A stretch of DNA of 62,116 nt from Chitinophagales bacterium (GTDB taxonomy: Bacteria > Bacteroidota > Bacteroidia > Chitinophagales > Saprospiraceae), in the NCBI GenBank assembly GCA_022360175.1, contig JAKSDI010000193.1:1-62116 (forward strand), given 5' to 3'. This document shows, one piece after another, positions 26,541-34,833 of this stretch; within the stretch, counting starts at the first letter, position 1, and every line of letters starts with the position of its first letter. Position numbers and translations under genes: made by a program. The notes under the pieces are model-generated. The model was not told where the DNA came from. It ran no database searches and worked only from the letters and a program-made list of their open reading frames with translations.

Positions 26541-27178
26541 TAATCAGAAGGAAATGAGGAAATAACAAAACTCAAAAAATTCTGACACTCAAAAAAGATT
26601 GAGTGAAAAGCGGTAAAATTTGAAAAAACGTGGTTCTGAGCCTTAAAGAAAAGAGAGAGGCTATCCCAAAAGCTATACGGTGTAAAACACCATAAATATT
26701 AAAGAAGGAAACCGATTATTATTCAGAACCAGACCAACTTCATATACCGCCGATGGCAGCACGGGGGAGGCTAAATTCTGCATGATCCCAAATTCCGAAA
26801 GCATGTCCCAAAAACTAACACCGCAGAATAGCAAACGCGAAAAAGTGTTGCCATCACATTTTGACAATTTGAGCAATCTAAGATAAAAATTCCAAGAGCT
26901 TTTTATTAGAAAAGTCGAACAATTAGAATTCGACATTAAATGATTAACGTAACTACCAGCCGGAACGTGCTAGAATGAAGTGCGGTAATCATAATCCCAA
27001 TAATCTTAGAAGGCTCCTTGCCAGGCATACTTGGCAAGGAGCCCACTCAAAAATTGCAACAGAAGAAACTTAGGTCACAATATATTTGTTTCTAAAAATT
27101 TAGGTCGTCTTATTATTTCATGAGATTATGATTTGTTATTAGCGAGAGGTCCCAACTAGAAGTTGGGACTTTTTTTTT
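26541..27178 (+). ncRNA. Candidate long structured noncoding RNA
   Basis: The stretch runs from the orphan promoter to terminator copy B, about 640 nt without a convincing protein. Helices visible by eye: CACTCAA/TTGAGTG (about 26586-26605), a 9-bp closing pair TGGTTCTGA/TCAGAACCA enclosing AGCCT/AGGCT and GGTGT/ACACC hairpins (about 26631-26730), ATTCTGC/GCAGAAT (about 26775-26830), GTCGAA/TTCGAC (about 26913-26934), and a perfect 12-bp stem GGCTCCTTGCCA (27012-27023) / TGGCAAGGAGCC (27032-27043). A 34-codon frame at 26782-26886 could encode a polar peptide, and an open minus-strand frame (26673-26936) has no recognisable domain. It does not resemble tmRNA, RNase P, SRP or 6S RNA. It could instead be the decayed fourth module. 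Confidence 0.45.
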
Positions 27179-27180
27179 GC
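27104..27180 (+). repeat. Terminator element, copy B, plus a partial third copy at 27210-27225
   Basis: The same upstream segment as copy A (one 3-nt insertion and one substitution in about 43 nt) is followed by a stem of different sequence, GTCCCAACT (27149-27157) / AGTTGGGAC (27161-27169), and nine T residues. The first 16 bases of the element recur once more at 27210-27225 without a stem. Confidence 0.8.
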
Positions 27181-27271
27181 CCATATGGGGCGTTTTAGGT
27201 CAAAAAGTCGTCGTCTTATTATTTCGCTTCTAACAAATATGTAACAAAAGTAAAAAAAATATATATAAAAC

Positions 27272-27304
27272 AAAATTTATTGCTCTCTTAGGGCAACAAA
27301 TTTT
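27272..27304 (-). terminator. Probable terminator of helical protein 2
   Basis: AAAATTT..TTGC..CT pairs with AG..GCAA..AAATTTT across 27272-27304. On the minus strand it is followed by T-rich sequence (ending in eight T residues), about 40 bases after the stop of the gene at 27346. Confidence 0.55.
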
Positions 27305-27345
27305 GAATTTATACGTAGAGCTCCTCTTTTTAAGAAGAATTACTT

Positions 27346-28758
27346 TTATAATAATTGATTTGCCTGCTCAACTAACCAATGGCGTTCCGCTAAAATTTCT
27401 TCGCTCTTAATAGCTTCAGTTATACTTATTGCAGCTGCACGTTCGTAAGGATTAATTTCCATTAATGCCCTGGTGTACTTAAGCATATTATAATAATTGT
27501 CATAGTGATAACTAATAACATCCTTCTTCCGACGCAAGAATGTTTGTAGCGAATTGAGTTGTGCTTCTAATGCATCATAGGTATTGGTCTCATAGAATAT
27601 TTTTATAATGACAGTTCGGGCTGAGAGCTGAAGGAGAGGATCACGATAAATCGATTGTTGTAATAACTCTAATGCTTTTCCGTATGCTTTCCGGCTGTAT
27701 TCGAGGCGTGCCTGACAAAAATTAGCCATGCCTTTGCGATGTTTCTTATTGAGTTTTATTTCGTATTCTGTAATGAAAGACTCAACCCATTCGTATTGCT
27801 TCAAAATAAGCCCAAGGGTGACAATATTACGAAAGGTAAATCTGGAGAGTTGTCCATCCGATAATAGATAGCCCTGACGAAGCCCCTGTTGATATAACTC
27901 AAATTGTATGCCTAAATAATTTTCGTCTCCTGCATTATAGCGTTTTGTACAGAAATTGATACCCAAAATGAATAAGTCTTGCTGCTCTTCAGGAGGGAAA
28001 AGATGCCCCTGGCTAAACAGGATTTGCTTAAAAACTTCAAAACTCTCCAACTTATGGGGCTGACTAAGGGCCTGATAACAATGATAATATATTGCTACTG
28101 CCGGAATGTTTAATAAAACTAATTCACCTGCTTTCTGAAGTATTTCCGGTGATATCTCTGTTTCGTATTCCATTTTGTATACTGCCTGATGGCTTAACAT
28201 AAGGCAGGCTTGTCGCAATTTGGAGACCGTATAAAATAGATCAAGCTCTGTATTAATTTGCTGAAAGTTGAGTTTGCTAATACGTTTTTGAGTAGCCTGA
28301 TATCTATACTCCTGCTGCTGAAGTTGGTAGTTGTAATAATAGAAGAGGGCGTTCTTGTGAGGATTTTGATTAAGTTGTTGTTGTGCTCTTTTCATGCTAA
28401 GTTGGCAGTGTTTGTCCAACTTTCTTTCGTGATAGCTTTTTGCCAAAAACAATTCTTGCTGGGCTTTTTCATGGGTGAATGCCTGATAACTGAAATATTG
28501 CTCTAGTAATTTGAGTAAAAAACTCATCACGACTCTTACTTTATGGTCATCATAAGGAGTTTTACCATAAAGTTGCTGGAATAACCGAGCTTTATTGGGA
28601 ATCACCTTATTTTTCCAGAGGCATTCTTCAAGATAGTCATAGCATTGTTTTACATCTTCCCGCTGATTGAAAAATGGAGATTGGACCATCTTTTTAAAAT
28701 GCTTACGCTCTTTTTTTGTCAGAGTCTCTAATGCTTCTAAGAGGAGGCTGTTTTTCAT
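27346..28758 (-). CDS. 470-residue helical protein, paralogue 2 of 3, divergent to a surface protein
   Basis: Same length and motif order as the proteins at 21452 and 33245: SPFFNQREDV near the start, LSHQAVY in the middle, RFTFRNIV at about two-thirds, and RHWLVEQANQLL at the end. Rich in Leu, Gln and Lys, all-helical, no signal peptide. Residues ~90-135 carry the FLAKSYHERKLDKH helix shared with the third copy (IYRERKLNKH). Function unknown. Its 5' end is 292 bases from surface protein 2, which is transcribed the other way. Confidence 0.8.
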   Translation of the reverse strand: MKNSLLLEALETLTKKERKHFKKMVQSPFFNQREDVKQCYDYLEECLWKNKVIPNKARLFQQLYGKTPYDDHKVRVVMSFLLKLLEQYFSYQAFTHEKAQQELFLAKSYHERKLDKHCQLSMKRAQQQLNQNPHKNALFYYYNYQLQQQEYRYQATQKRISKLNFQQINTELDLFYTVSKLRQACLMLSHQAVYKMEYETEISPEILQKAGELVLLNIPAVAIYYHCYQALSQPHKLESFEVFKQILFSQGHLFPPEEQQDLFILGINFCTKRYNAGDENYLGIQFELYQQGLRQGYLLSDGQLSRFTFRNIVTLGLILKQYEWVESFITEYEIKLNKKHRKGMANFCQARLEYSRKAYGKALELLQQSIYRDPLLQLSARTVIIKIFYETNTYDALEAQLNSLQTFLRRKKDVISYHYDNYYNMLKYTRALMEINPYERAAAISITEAIKSEEILAERHWLVEQANQLL

Positions 28759-28976
28759 AATCGTAAAGCTTGTCAGGGCGTCTTAAATTAGAGTACTTAT
28801 ATTGATGGTTTTCTGGTTTTACATGAGTGGAGTGAGAAAGTCAGATTCTTAATTACCGCAAGCTAAAGATTTTATTGAATAATTTGTTGTGATTGCAATA
28901 TTTTTAAAAAGACAATAACTTGTTTAACTATTTGAAAAATAGGATATTATATTTTTTGTGATGTGATTTTATAAGG

Positions 28977-29029
28977 ACAAATACTGAAAAATGTCTTTGT
29001 GTTAGGCAAATCCTTCCTGCATTTTTGTA
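28977..29029 (+). promoter_or_regulatory. Promoter of surface protein 2 (shared architecture)
   Basis: ACAAAT (28977-28982), 9 bases, TGTCTTTG (28992-28999), 20 bases, CATTTTTGTA (29020-29029). The -7 element lies only about 24 bases ahead of the ATG, so the leader is very short, as in surface protein 3. Confidence 0.7.
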
Positions 29030-29050
29030 ATGTGAACAAATTATAATCCT

Positions 29051-32000
29051 ATGCTTAAGTTTTATTATTTCTGTGGAATATTATCCATCTTGTTTTTTCC
29101 AATTGCTCTTGGTGCTCAATGCGTACCTATCTGTATAAATGGATCTGTTATCGAATTAGATGGTACCGATACGGATGGTGATATGATTCCTGATCTGCTT
29201 ATAGAGATATTGGACGCATCTTCATTTGTCACTAATCAGGACGAGCTGGAGTTTTGTGGTGATATTACCTATTCTATCAATTATCAAGGAGATCCTATTG
29301 ATATGACAATGGATAGTTTGATTGTTAGCTGTGACCAGGACGGTATCACTTCGGTTGTTGAAGTGTCTGCATGGCAAGATGATATTTTATTGGGAACTTG
29401 CGAAACCTATATTTTTGTACAAACTGCTTTAGAATGTGGTCAGAACCTTCAGTTAAACTGCCCGGCAGACACAACAATAGATGCATATATTCCAGAATGT
29501 CTTGCCAGCTATCATCTGGAAATACCAACTTTTTCAGAGGCTTGTGATACCAGTAATCTGGTGTTTACCTTTTCTACTATAGATACTTCAGGAATTATAC
29601 CTCCGGGTGGCATCGATTTAGATAGCCTCGAAGCAGGTATTCATCCAATAACAATAGAAGCAATATCTCCTTGTGATACTGCAAGCTGTACATTTGACCT
29701 TACCGTAGAAGATGGAGTATCGTTAATATGTATTAATGGTCTACAGGTAGATTTACTTCCTGTGGATACTGATCTGGATGGACAAATTGATAACTGTGCG
29801 GCTAGTATTGCGGCTAGTAATTTTCTCTACAATTCATCATGGTATTCTTGTGATGAGAGCGTGACTTTAACCGCTCATTTTGTAGAGGATGGGCAAGCAG
29901 ACCCTTATGCGGGGCCGTGGTTAGATGCAACATGTGATAGAGATGTAGGAATCCACATTATAAATATTGCAGCATGGAGGGATAGTACCTTGTTAGATTA
30001 TTGTGAAACCTATATTCTGTTGCAGGATACAACGAGCTGTTGTGTCTCCTTGCCACAGGAAGATACCTCTACTATTTCAGGAATCATTGAAACCTGGTGT
30101 GGAGATCCTGTTGTAGGAATGCCGTTATACCTCAATGGAGATACTACTTATACAGATGAGGAAGGTTATTATAGTTTTGAGGTGACTTCAGGAGGAGATT
30201 ATACATTAGCTCCTTATTATAATGAGCATCCTGCCAATGGAGTAGATACTGATGATTTGTATGCATACCAGGATATAATAATCAATGGCTCGATGTCGCC
30301 TTATCAATTATTGGCAGCAGATATCAATAATGATGGAGGGGTAAGTACCTTTGATGCGGTATTGCTGAATCAGTTTATACTTGGGATCAATACATCTATA
30401 GCAGAACCAACATGGATGTTTATTCCTGAAGATTATATTTTCCCTATACCTAGTGATCCCTGGTCTTCTACTTATCCGGAAGTCTTCAACTACAATAATA
30501 TTGAAGAGGATGTTGTACAAAATTTTGTAGCAGTCAAAAGAGGGGATATAGATTGTTCTGCCAATCCTGTTTTTAATGCTCCGGGTTTTGCCACCCTTCA
30601 GGGAGTTGTTTTTGAGCAAAACACAGGAGCGGGATGTAATTACGATGCCGGAGAGCCCTTATTAGAAGGCTGGATAGTCTCTGCAACAGATGGCGTGGAA
30701 ACCTACTATACATTTTCTACGCAAGATGGTACCTACGAAATAGAAGTGCCAGCAGGCTCTTATTGGGTGGTTGCTACTCCACTTAGTCCTGTTTGGGAAG
30801 CTTGCTCAGCGGTAGAATTGGTACAGGCAGGTGCAGATGAAATCTATGAACTTGATCTGGGTTTTTATCAGGCACAACTTTGCCCTTTCATGGAAATAAG
30901 TATATCATCTTATGAACTACAGGCGTGTGAGGAGGGAGTCTATAAAATTAAGTATTGTAATAAGGGGAGTGCTCCTGCTATTCAGGCAAATATAGAGATT
31001 AGCCTAGATGAATCTATGGAAATAGTATTGGGGAATAATCTGTGGTTGGCGAGTGGGGTCGATTCTTATATATACCAATTGGGGGATGTGCCAGCAGGCT
31101 TTTGCGGGGAAATAGATGTAACTGTACAAATTGATTGTGAAGCTATAGTTGGACAGGCTCACTGTATGGAAGCACAAGTATTTCCCAATGATATATGTGC
31201 AACTCCTGACCCAGAATGGGATGGTTCGATATTGGAATTGAGTGCGGAATGCATGGGAGATTATGTAGAATATACGATTTTGAATACGGGAGCTTCTATG
31301 TTGGAAAGTCGTGCTTACATCGTCATAGAGGATGACCTGGTTATGAAACAGGAAGACATACAACTAGCCGAAAATGAATCCTATAGTTTTACTCATCCTG
31401 CCAGTGGTACTAGCCAGCGTTTAGAAATGGAAATGGCACCAGGCCCTTATCGGATGGGAGCACCTAATGTATCATTTGAAAATTGTGGTACAGGAGAAGG
31501 AGCTGAGCCAAGTCTTGGATATGTAACTGCTTATAGCCAGGATGATGGGTATCCTTACAGAGAATCTTATTGTAGAGTGAATGGTAGCAATGACTTTGCA
31601 AATAATAAAGTAGCTTCTCCATATGGAATAGGTGAAATGCAGGTGATTAATGCAAATGTACCGATTGAGTATCAAATAGAATTTCAAAATACCAGCGGTG
31701 CAACAGTTAATACAATCCTTATAGAAGATTATTTGCCGGAAGGCCTCGATCCTGCTAGTATCCGACTAGGAGTAAGTAGCCATCCTTATACCTATTCTAT
31801 GGATGGAAGGGGCAGGCTCCAGTTCCTGATGGAAAACCTGGCACTTCCAGATAGCGATGAGGATTATTGGGCTTCTAAGGGATATGTTCGATTTTATGTA
31901 GAGCAGGAGGCTGATTTGCCGGAAGGCTTTATAATAGAAAATAAAGCAAAGATTCATTATGACTTCTTATCATCAGAAGAAACGAATGTTGCCTGGCATA

Positions 32001-33178
32001 CGATTGGAATGCCTTACACCACACCGCCTACTGCTTTGATAGAAGGAGATATTTATATGGCAGGTGGAGGAAGTGCGGTTGAAGCACTGGTTTCTCTTTA
32101 TGCTAGCACTGGTGAATTAGATACGGTTACTACTTCATTTTATAGCTTTGAAAAACCAACAGGTACAGGCTATACGCTCATTCCAAGTAAGGATGATGCA
32201 GCAAATGGCGTAACTACATATGATTTGCTACGAATTGCGCTTCATATAACAGGGACCTTCCCATTGGATTCTCCATACAAATTGATTGCAGCAGATATTA
32301 ATAATTCTGGTACAATTACTACTATTGATGTACTGCTGCTTCGCAAGCGTATTTTAGGGATTGTTGATGAGACGGATGAATTACCCTATTGGCGTTTTGT
32401 GCTTGCTGATTTTGTATTTCCAGATCCACAAAATCCCTGGCTAACGGTTTTCCCGGAGGTATATGATATCAGTTTACTTGAAGTAGATGAAAAAGCAGAT
32501 TTTGTAGCTATACCGATTGGAGATGTTAACCTTGATGGGTCACCATTAGTTGGTAATGAAGTTGATATTAGAAATAGTTTATCTCTGGGCTTTGTAGAAG
32601 AAAAGAACTCTTCTGATATGTCTCTGTATATGAATACTCCAGCAGCTATTTCTGCTTATCAACTCAGTTTCGATTTGCCAAAAGGCACACGAGTAGAATC
32701 TATACATAATCAACTGGAAGTTGGAGAACTCGCATACTATCAGGAGGAAGAACAGCTACGAGTTATATGGTATCATACAGAAGAATTATCCATTTCACCC
32801 AGTAGTCCATTATTTACACTAGAAGGGGCTAATCTAAAAGGGCTGACATTGACGCATAGCCATTTTAATCGGATTTATAGCAGAAGTGGAGAAGTCTATG
32901 GATTGCAGTTGGATGATGAATATGAACTAAATAATACTGTTCGGATATATCCTAATCCTGCATCTGACTACTTCACTATTGAAGGAAATGGACAAGGGAA
33001 AATGGTGCATCTTGAGGTTGTAAATGCACTAGGCCAGGTAGTAGATAACTATGATTTAGGTATACAAGAAGCCTGGAAGCGTAAAATTTCAGTAGCTGAT
33101 TGGGCTGCTGGCCTATATCAAATAAAGGTAAATGTAGAAGGGAATATCAGTAATTATTGGATGAATGTTCGCTCTTAA
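29051..33178 (+). CDS. T9SS surface protein 2 with duplicated N-terminal module and two dockerin-like repeats
   Basis: A 1375-residue exported protein, signal peptide ending near GAQ (residue 23). Two related modules open with ICINGSVIEL and ICINGLQVDL, with an HYR-like domain between them. Two dockerin-like calcium segments are AADINNDGGVSTFDAVLL (about 418-435) and AADINNSGTITTIDVLLL (about 1078-1095), each following a carboxypeptidase-regulatory-like segment. Between them lies the SdrD-B, DUF11 and DUF7619 block shared with surface proteins 1 and 3. A cohesin-like beta segment (AYQLSFDLPKGT) precedes the T9SS sorting domain (IYPNPASDYFTI). Likely a surface-exposed binding or scaffold protein. 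Confidence 0.88.
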   Translation: MLKFYYFCGILSILFFPIALGAQCVPICINGSVIELDGTDTDGDMIPDLLIEILDASSFVTNQDELEFCGDITYSINYQGDPIDMTMDSLIVSCDQDGITSVVEVSAWQDDILLGTCETYIFVQTALECGQNLQLNCPADTTIDAYIPECLASYHLEIPTFSEACDTSNLVFTFSTIDTSGIIPPGGIDLDSLEAGIHPITIEAISPCDTASCTFDLTVEDGVSLICINGLQVDLLPVDTDLDGQIDNCAASIAASNFLYNSSWYSCDESVTLTAHFVEDGQADPYAGPWLDATCDRDVGIHIINIAAWRDSTLLDYCETYILLQDTTSCCVSLPQEDTSTISGIIETWCGDPVVGMPLYLNGDTTYTDEEGYYSFEVTSGGDYTLAPYYNEHPANGVDTDDLYAYQDIIINGSMSPYQLLAADINNDGGVSTFDAVLLNQFILGINTSIAEPTWMFIPEDYIFPIPSDPWSSTYPEVFNYNNIEEDVVQNFVAVKRGDIDCSANPVFNAPGFATLQGVVFEQNTGAGCNYDAGEPLLEGWIVSATDGVETYYTFSTQDGTYEIEVPAGSYWVVATPLSPVWEACSAVELVQAGADEIYELDLGFYQAQLCPFMEISISSYELQACEEGVYKIKYCNKGSAPAIQANIEISLDESMEIVLGNNLWLASGVDSYIYQLGDVPAGFCGEIDVTVQIDCEAIVGQAHCMEAQVFPNDICATPDPEWDGSILELSAECMGDYVEYTILNTGASMLESRAYIVIEDDLVMKQEDIQLAENESYSFTHPASGTSQRLEMEMAPGPYRMGAPNVSFENCGTGEGAEPSLGYVTAYSQDDGYPYRESYCRVNGSNDFANNKVASPYGIGEMQVINANVPIEYQIEFQNTSGATVNTILIEDYLPEGLDPASIRLGVSSHPYTYSMDGRGRLQFLMENLALPDSDEDYWASKGYVRFYVEQEADLPEGFIIENKAKIHYDFLSSEETNVAWHTIGMPYTTPPTALIEGDIYMAGGGSAVEALVSLYASTGELDTVTTSFYSFEKPTGTGYTLIPSKDDAANGVTTYDLLRIALHITGTFPLDSPYKLIAADINNSGTITTIDVLLLRKRILGIVDETDELPYWRFVLADFVFPDPQNPWLTVFPEVYDISLLEVDEKADFVAIPIGDVNLDGSPLVGNEVDIRNSLSLGFVEEKNSSDMSLYMNTPAAISAYQLSFDLPKGTRVESIHNQLEVGELAYYQEEEQLRVIWYHTEELSISPSSPLFTLEGANLKGLTLTHSHFNRIYSRSGEVYGLQLDDEYELNNTVRIYPNPASDYFTIEGNGQGKMVHLEVVNALGQVVDNYDLGIQEAWKRKISVADWAAGLYQIKVNVEGNISNYWMNVRS

Positions 33179-33192
33179 TACGCTATAAGCTG

Positions 33193-33228
33193 AGCTCCTC
33201 GTTTTTTAGTTTTAAAAGGCGAGGAGCT
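33193..33228. terminator. Bidirectional terminator between surface protein 2 and helical protein 3
   Basis: AGCTCCTCG (33193-33201) pairs perfectly with CGAGGAGCT (33220-33228), 18-nt loop. It lies between convergent stop codons and has T-rich flanks on the plus strand and T-runs in the loop. Confidence 0.75.
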
Positions 33229-33244
33229 TGTTTTAGATTACGCT

Positions 33245-34654
33245 CTATAAACTATGTGTTTGTTCCAGCAACCATTCCTTTTCAGTCAAAATACTTTCTT
33301 CTGCCATCTGTTGGTACAGTTTGGTGATTGCAGCTTGATCAAAAGGGTTGATATTTGCTAGTCGGCGTGTAAAGCGGATAATATTTAGGTAGTTGGTACG
33401 GTGATAGCCAATTACTCTCTTCCGATGGACGTAGGTACGCATGGCATCCAGATGCGCAAGAAGTGGGTCCAGTTCTTCATTTTCATAATACACTTTTATG
33501 AGTAAGGTTTTTGCTGCCAGATTCAGAAGAGGGTCTTCATATTCTGCTTTTTGTAGTAGTTCCAATACTTGTCCGTATGCTTTTTTTCTGTAGGCCAAGC
33601 GTGCTAAACTAAAACTATACATGCTTTCCTGATGGGACTTCTCAAGGAAAGAGCGATATTGGTGTATGAATGTTTCTGCCCAATCTAGTTCTCCTACCTT
33701 TAATGCCATTGCCACTACATTCCTATAGGTAAAGCGAGAGATACTTTTCCCCGGTGTAAGGATATTACTTTGAAGTCCCGCTTTATAAAGTTCCAGGCCT
33801 TCGGCTGCATAAGCTTCCTTGCCCGAGTTTAATCGACGAATACAGTAGTTGATGGCCAAAAGATAGAGATCTCTAAGTTCGTCTGCTAAAAAAATATTAC
33901 CCTGCTCCAGTAACAGTTGTTTAAAAGAACGGAAGTGATGTTCCGAAGAAAGATCTGTTAATGCAAGATAGCAATGATAATATACCGCTATAGCGGGAAT
34001 TTTTAACAAGCCTTTTTCTTCTATGTAATTTAATGAATACCTCAGTAAACCAAAATCGTATTCCTTTTGATATACTGCCTGATGGGATGTCAAAAAACAA
34101 GTTTGTTGGAGCTTGCGAGCCAGATAAGCAAGGTCTATCGTGTCAGAAATTTCCTGTAGATTATGTTCACTAAGCCGTTTTTGACTGGAAGTATACCGAT
34201 ACTCCTCCAGTTGTATTTGATAAGCCTGGTCAAAATAAGCAGCATTGCGGATGTTTGATTGATTATATTGAGTTTTTACCTTAGTGATGGTTTGTTGGAA
34301 GTGCTTGTTTAATTTGCGTTCGCGATAAATATTTGCCAAGCGGATTTGTTGCCCTTCGGTGTCGTTTAGTATGGATTGCAGAGAAAGATATTGTTCTATT
34401 AATTTGAGTAGCCAGCTCATGATGTAACGGGCTTGCTGTATATCATGCGTTGCTTTATCCGGGAATAATTTGCGGCAGAGGGTTTCCTTTGTCGGCACTA
34501 TTTTTAGCTCATACACATAGTTTATTATTAAATCAAAAGCTTCAATGACATCTTGCCTCGTATTGAAGAATGGAGAGCGTAAAAACTGCCTGATTTCTCT
34601 TATTTCCCGCTTTTTCAAACAATAAATGACATCAAGCAAACGACTACCTTGCAT
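33245..34654 (-). CDS. 469-residue helical protein, paralogue 3 of 3, divergent to a surface protein
   Basis: Third copy of the family: SPFFNTRQDV near the start, TSHQAVYQKEYD in the middle, RFTYRNVV at two-thirds, KEWLLEQTHSL at the end. It is closer to copy 2 (27346) than to copy 1 by eye (shared IPA(V/I)AVYYHCY). All-helical, no membrane span, no DNA-binding motif recognised. It is divergent to surface protein 3, with 179 bases between the start codons. Confidence 0.8.
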   Translation of the reverse strand: MQGSRLLDVIYCLKKREIREIRQFLRSPFFNTRQDVIEAFDLIINYVYELKIVPTKETLCRKLFPDKATHDIQQARYIMSWLLKLIEQYLSLQSILNDTEGQQIRLANIYRERKLNKHFQQTITKVKTQYNQSNIRNAAYFDQAYQIQLEEYRYTSSQKRLSEHNLQEISDTIDLAYLARKLQQTCFLTSHQAVYQKEYDFGLLRYSLNYIEEKGLLKIPAIAVYYHCYLALTDLSSEHHFRSFKQLLLEQGNIFLADELRDLYLLAINYCIRRLNSGKEAYAAEGLELYKAGLQSNILTPGKSISRFTYRNVVAMALKVGELDWAETFIHQYRSFLEKSHQESMYSFSLARLAYRKKAYGQVLELLQKAEYEDPLLNLAAKTLLIKVYYENEELDPLLAHLDAMRTYVHRKRVIGYHRTNYLNIIRFTRRLANINPFDQAAITKLYQQMAEESILTEKEWLLEQTHSL

Positions 34655-34760
34655 TTTTTATCTTGTTGGACATTATGAATAATTACAATGTGTTTGATGA
34701 TTGTTTTGTTAAATGTAGTAAATATAAGCCTTTTGTGTTTTTATTTGTAAATTATGTTTG

Positions 34761-34813
34761 ATAAAGGCTGGTTTTTGTTCTTGTACTTCAGCTTGTGAAT
34801 TTCCACTTTTGTA
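34761..34813 (+). promoter_or_regulatory. Promoter of surface protein 3 (shared architecture)
   Basis: ATAAAG (34761-34766), 9 bases, TGTTCTTG (34776-34783), 20 bases, CACTTTTGTA (34804-34813). All spacings match the other three sites while individual bases have drifted, which suggests that the layout itself is under selection or is inherited from a duplication. Confidence 0.6.
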
Positions 34814-34833
34814 ATAAATAAAGAACGAATCCT

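Noticed and set aside
26673-26936. 87-codon minus-strand frame inside the structured region
   Set aside because: No recognisable domain, and it lies antisense to the predicted structured transcript; treated as a shadow of RNA structure.
26541-27178. tmRNA, RNase P RNA or SRP RNA
   Set aside because: None of their diagnostic conserved segments (for example GAGGAAAGTCC for RNase P or a CCA-ended acceptor for tmRNA) is present.
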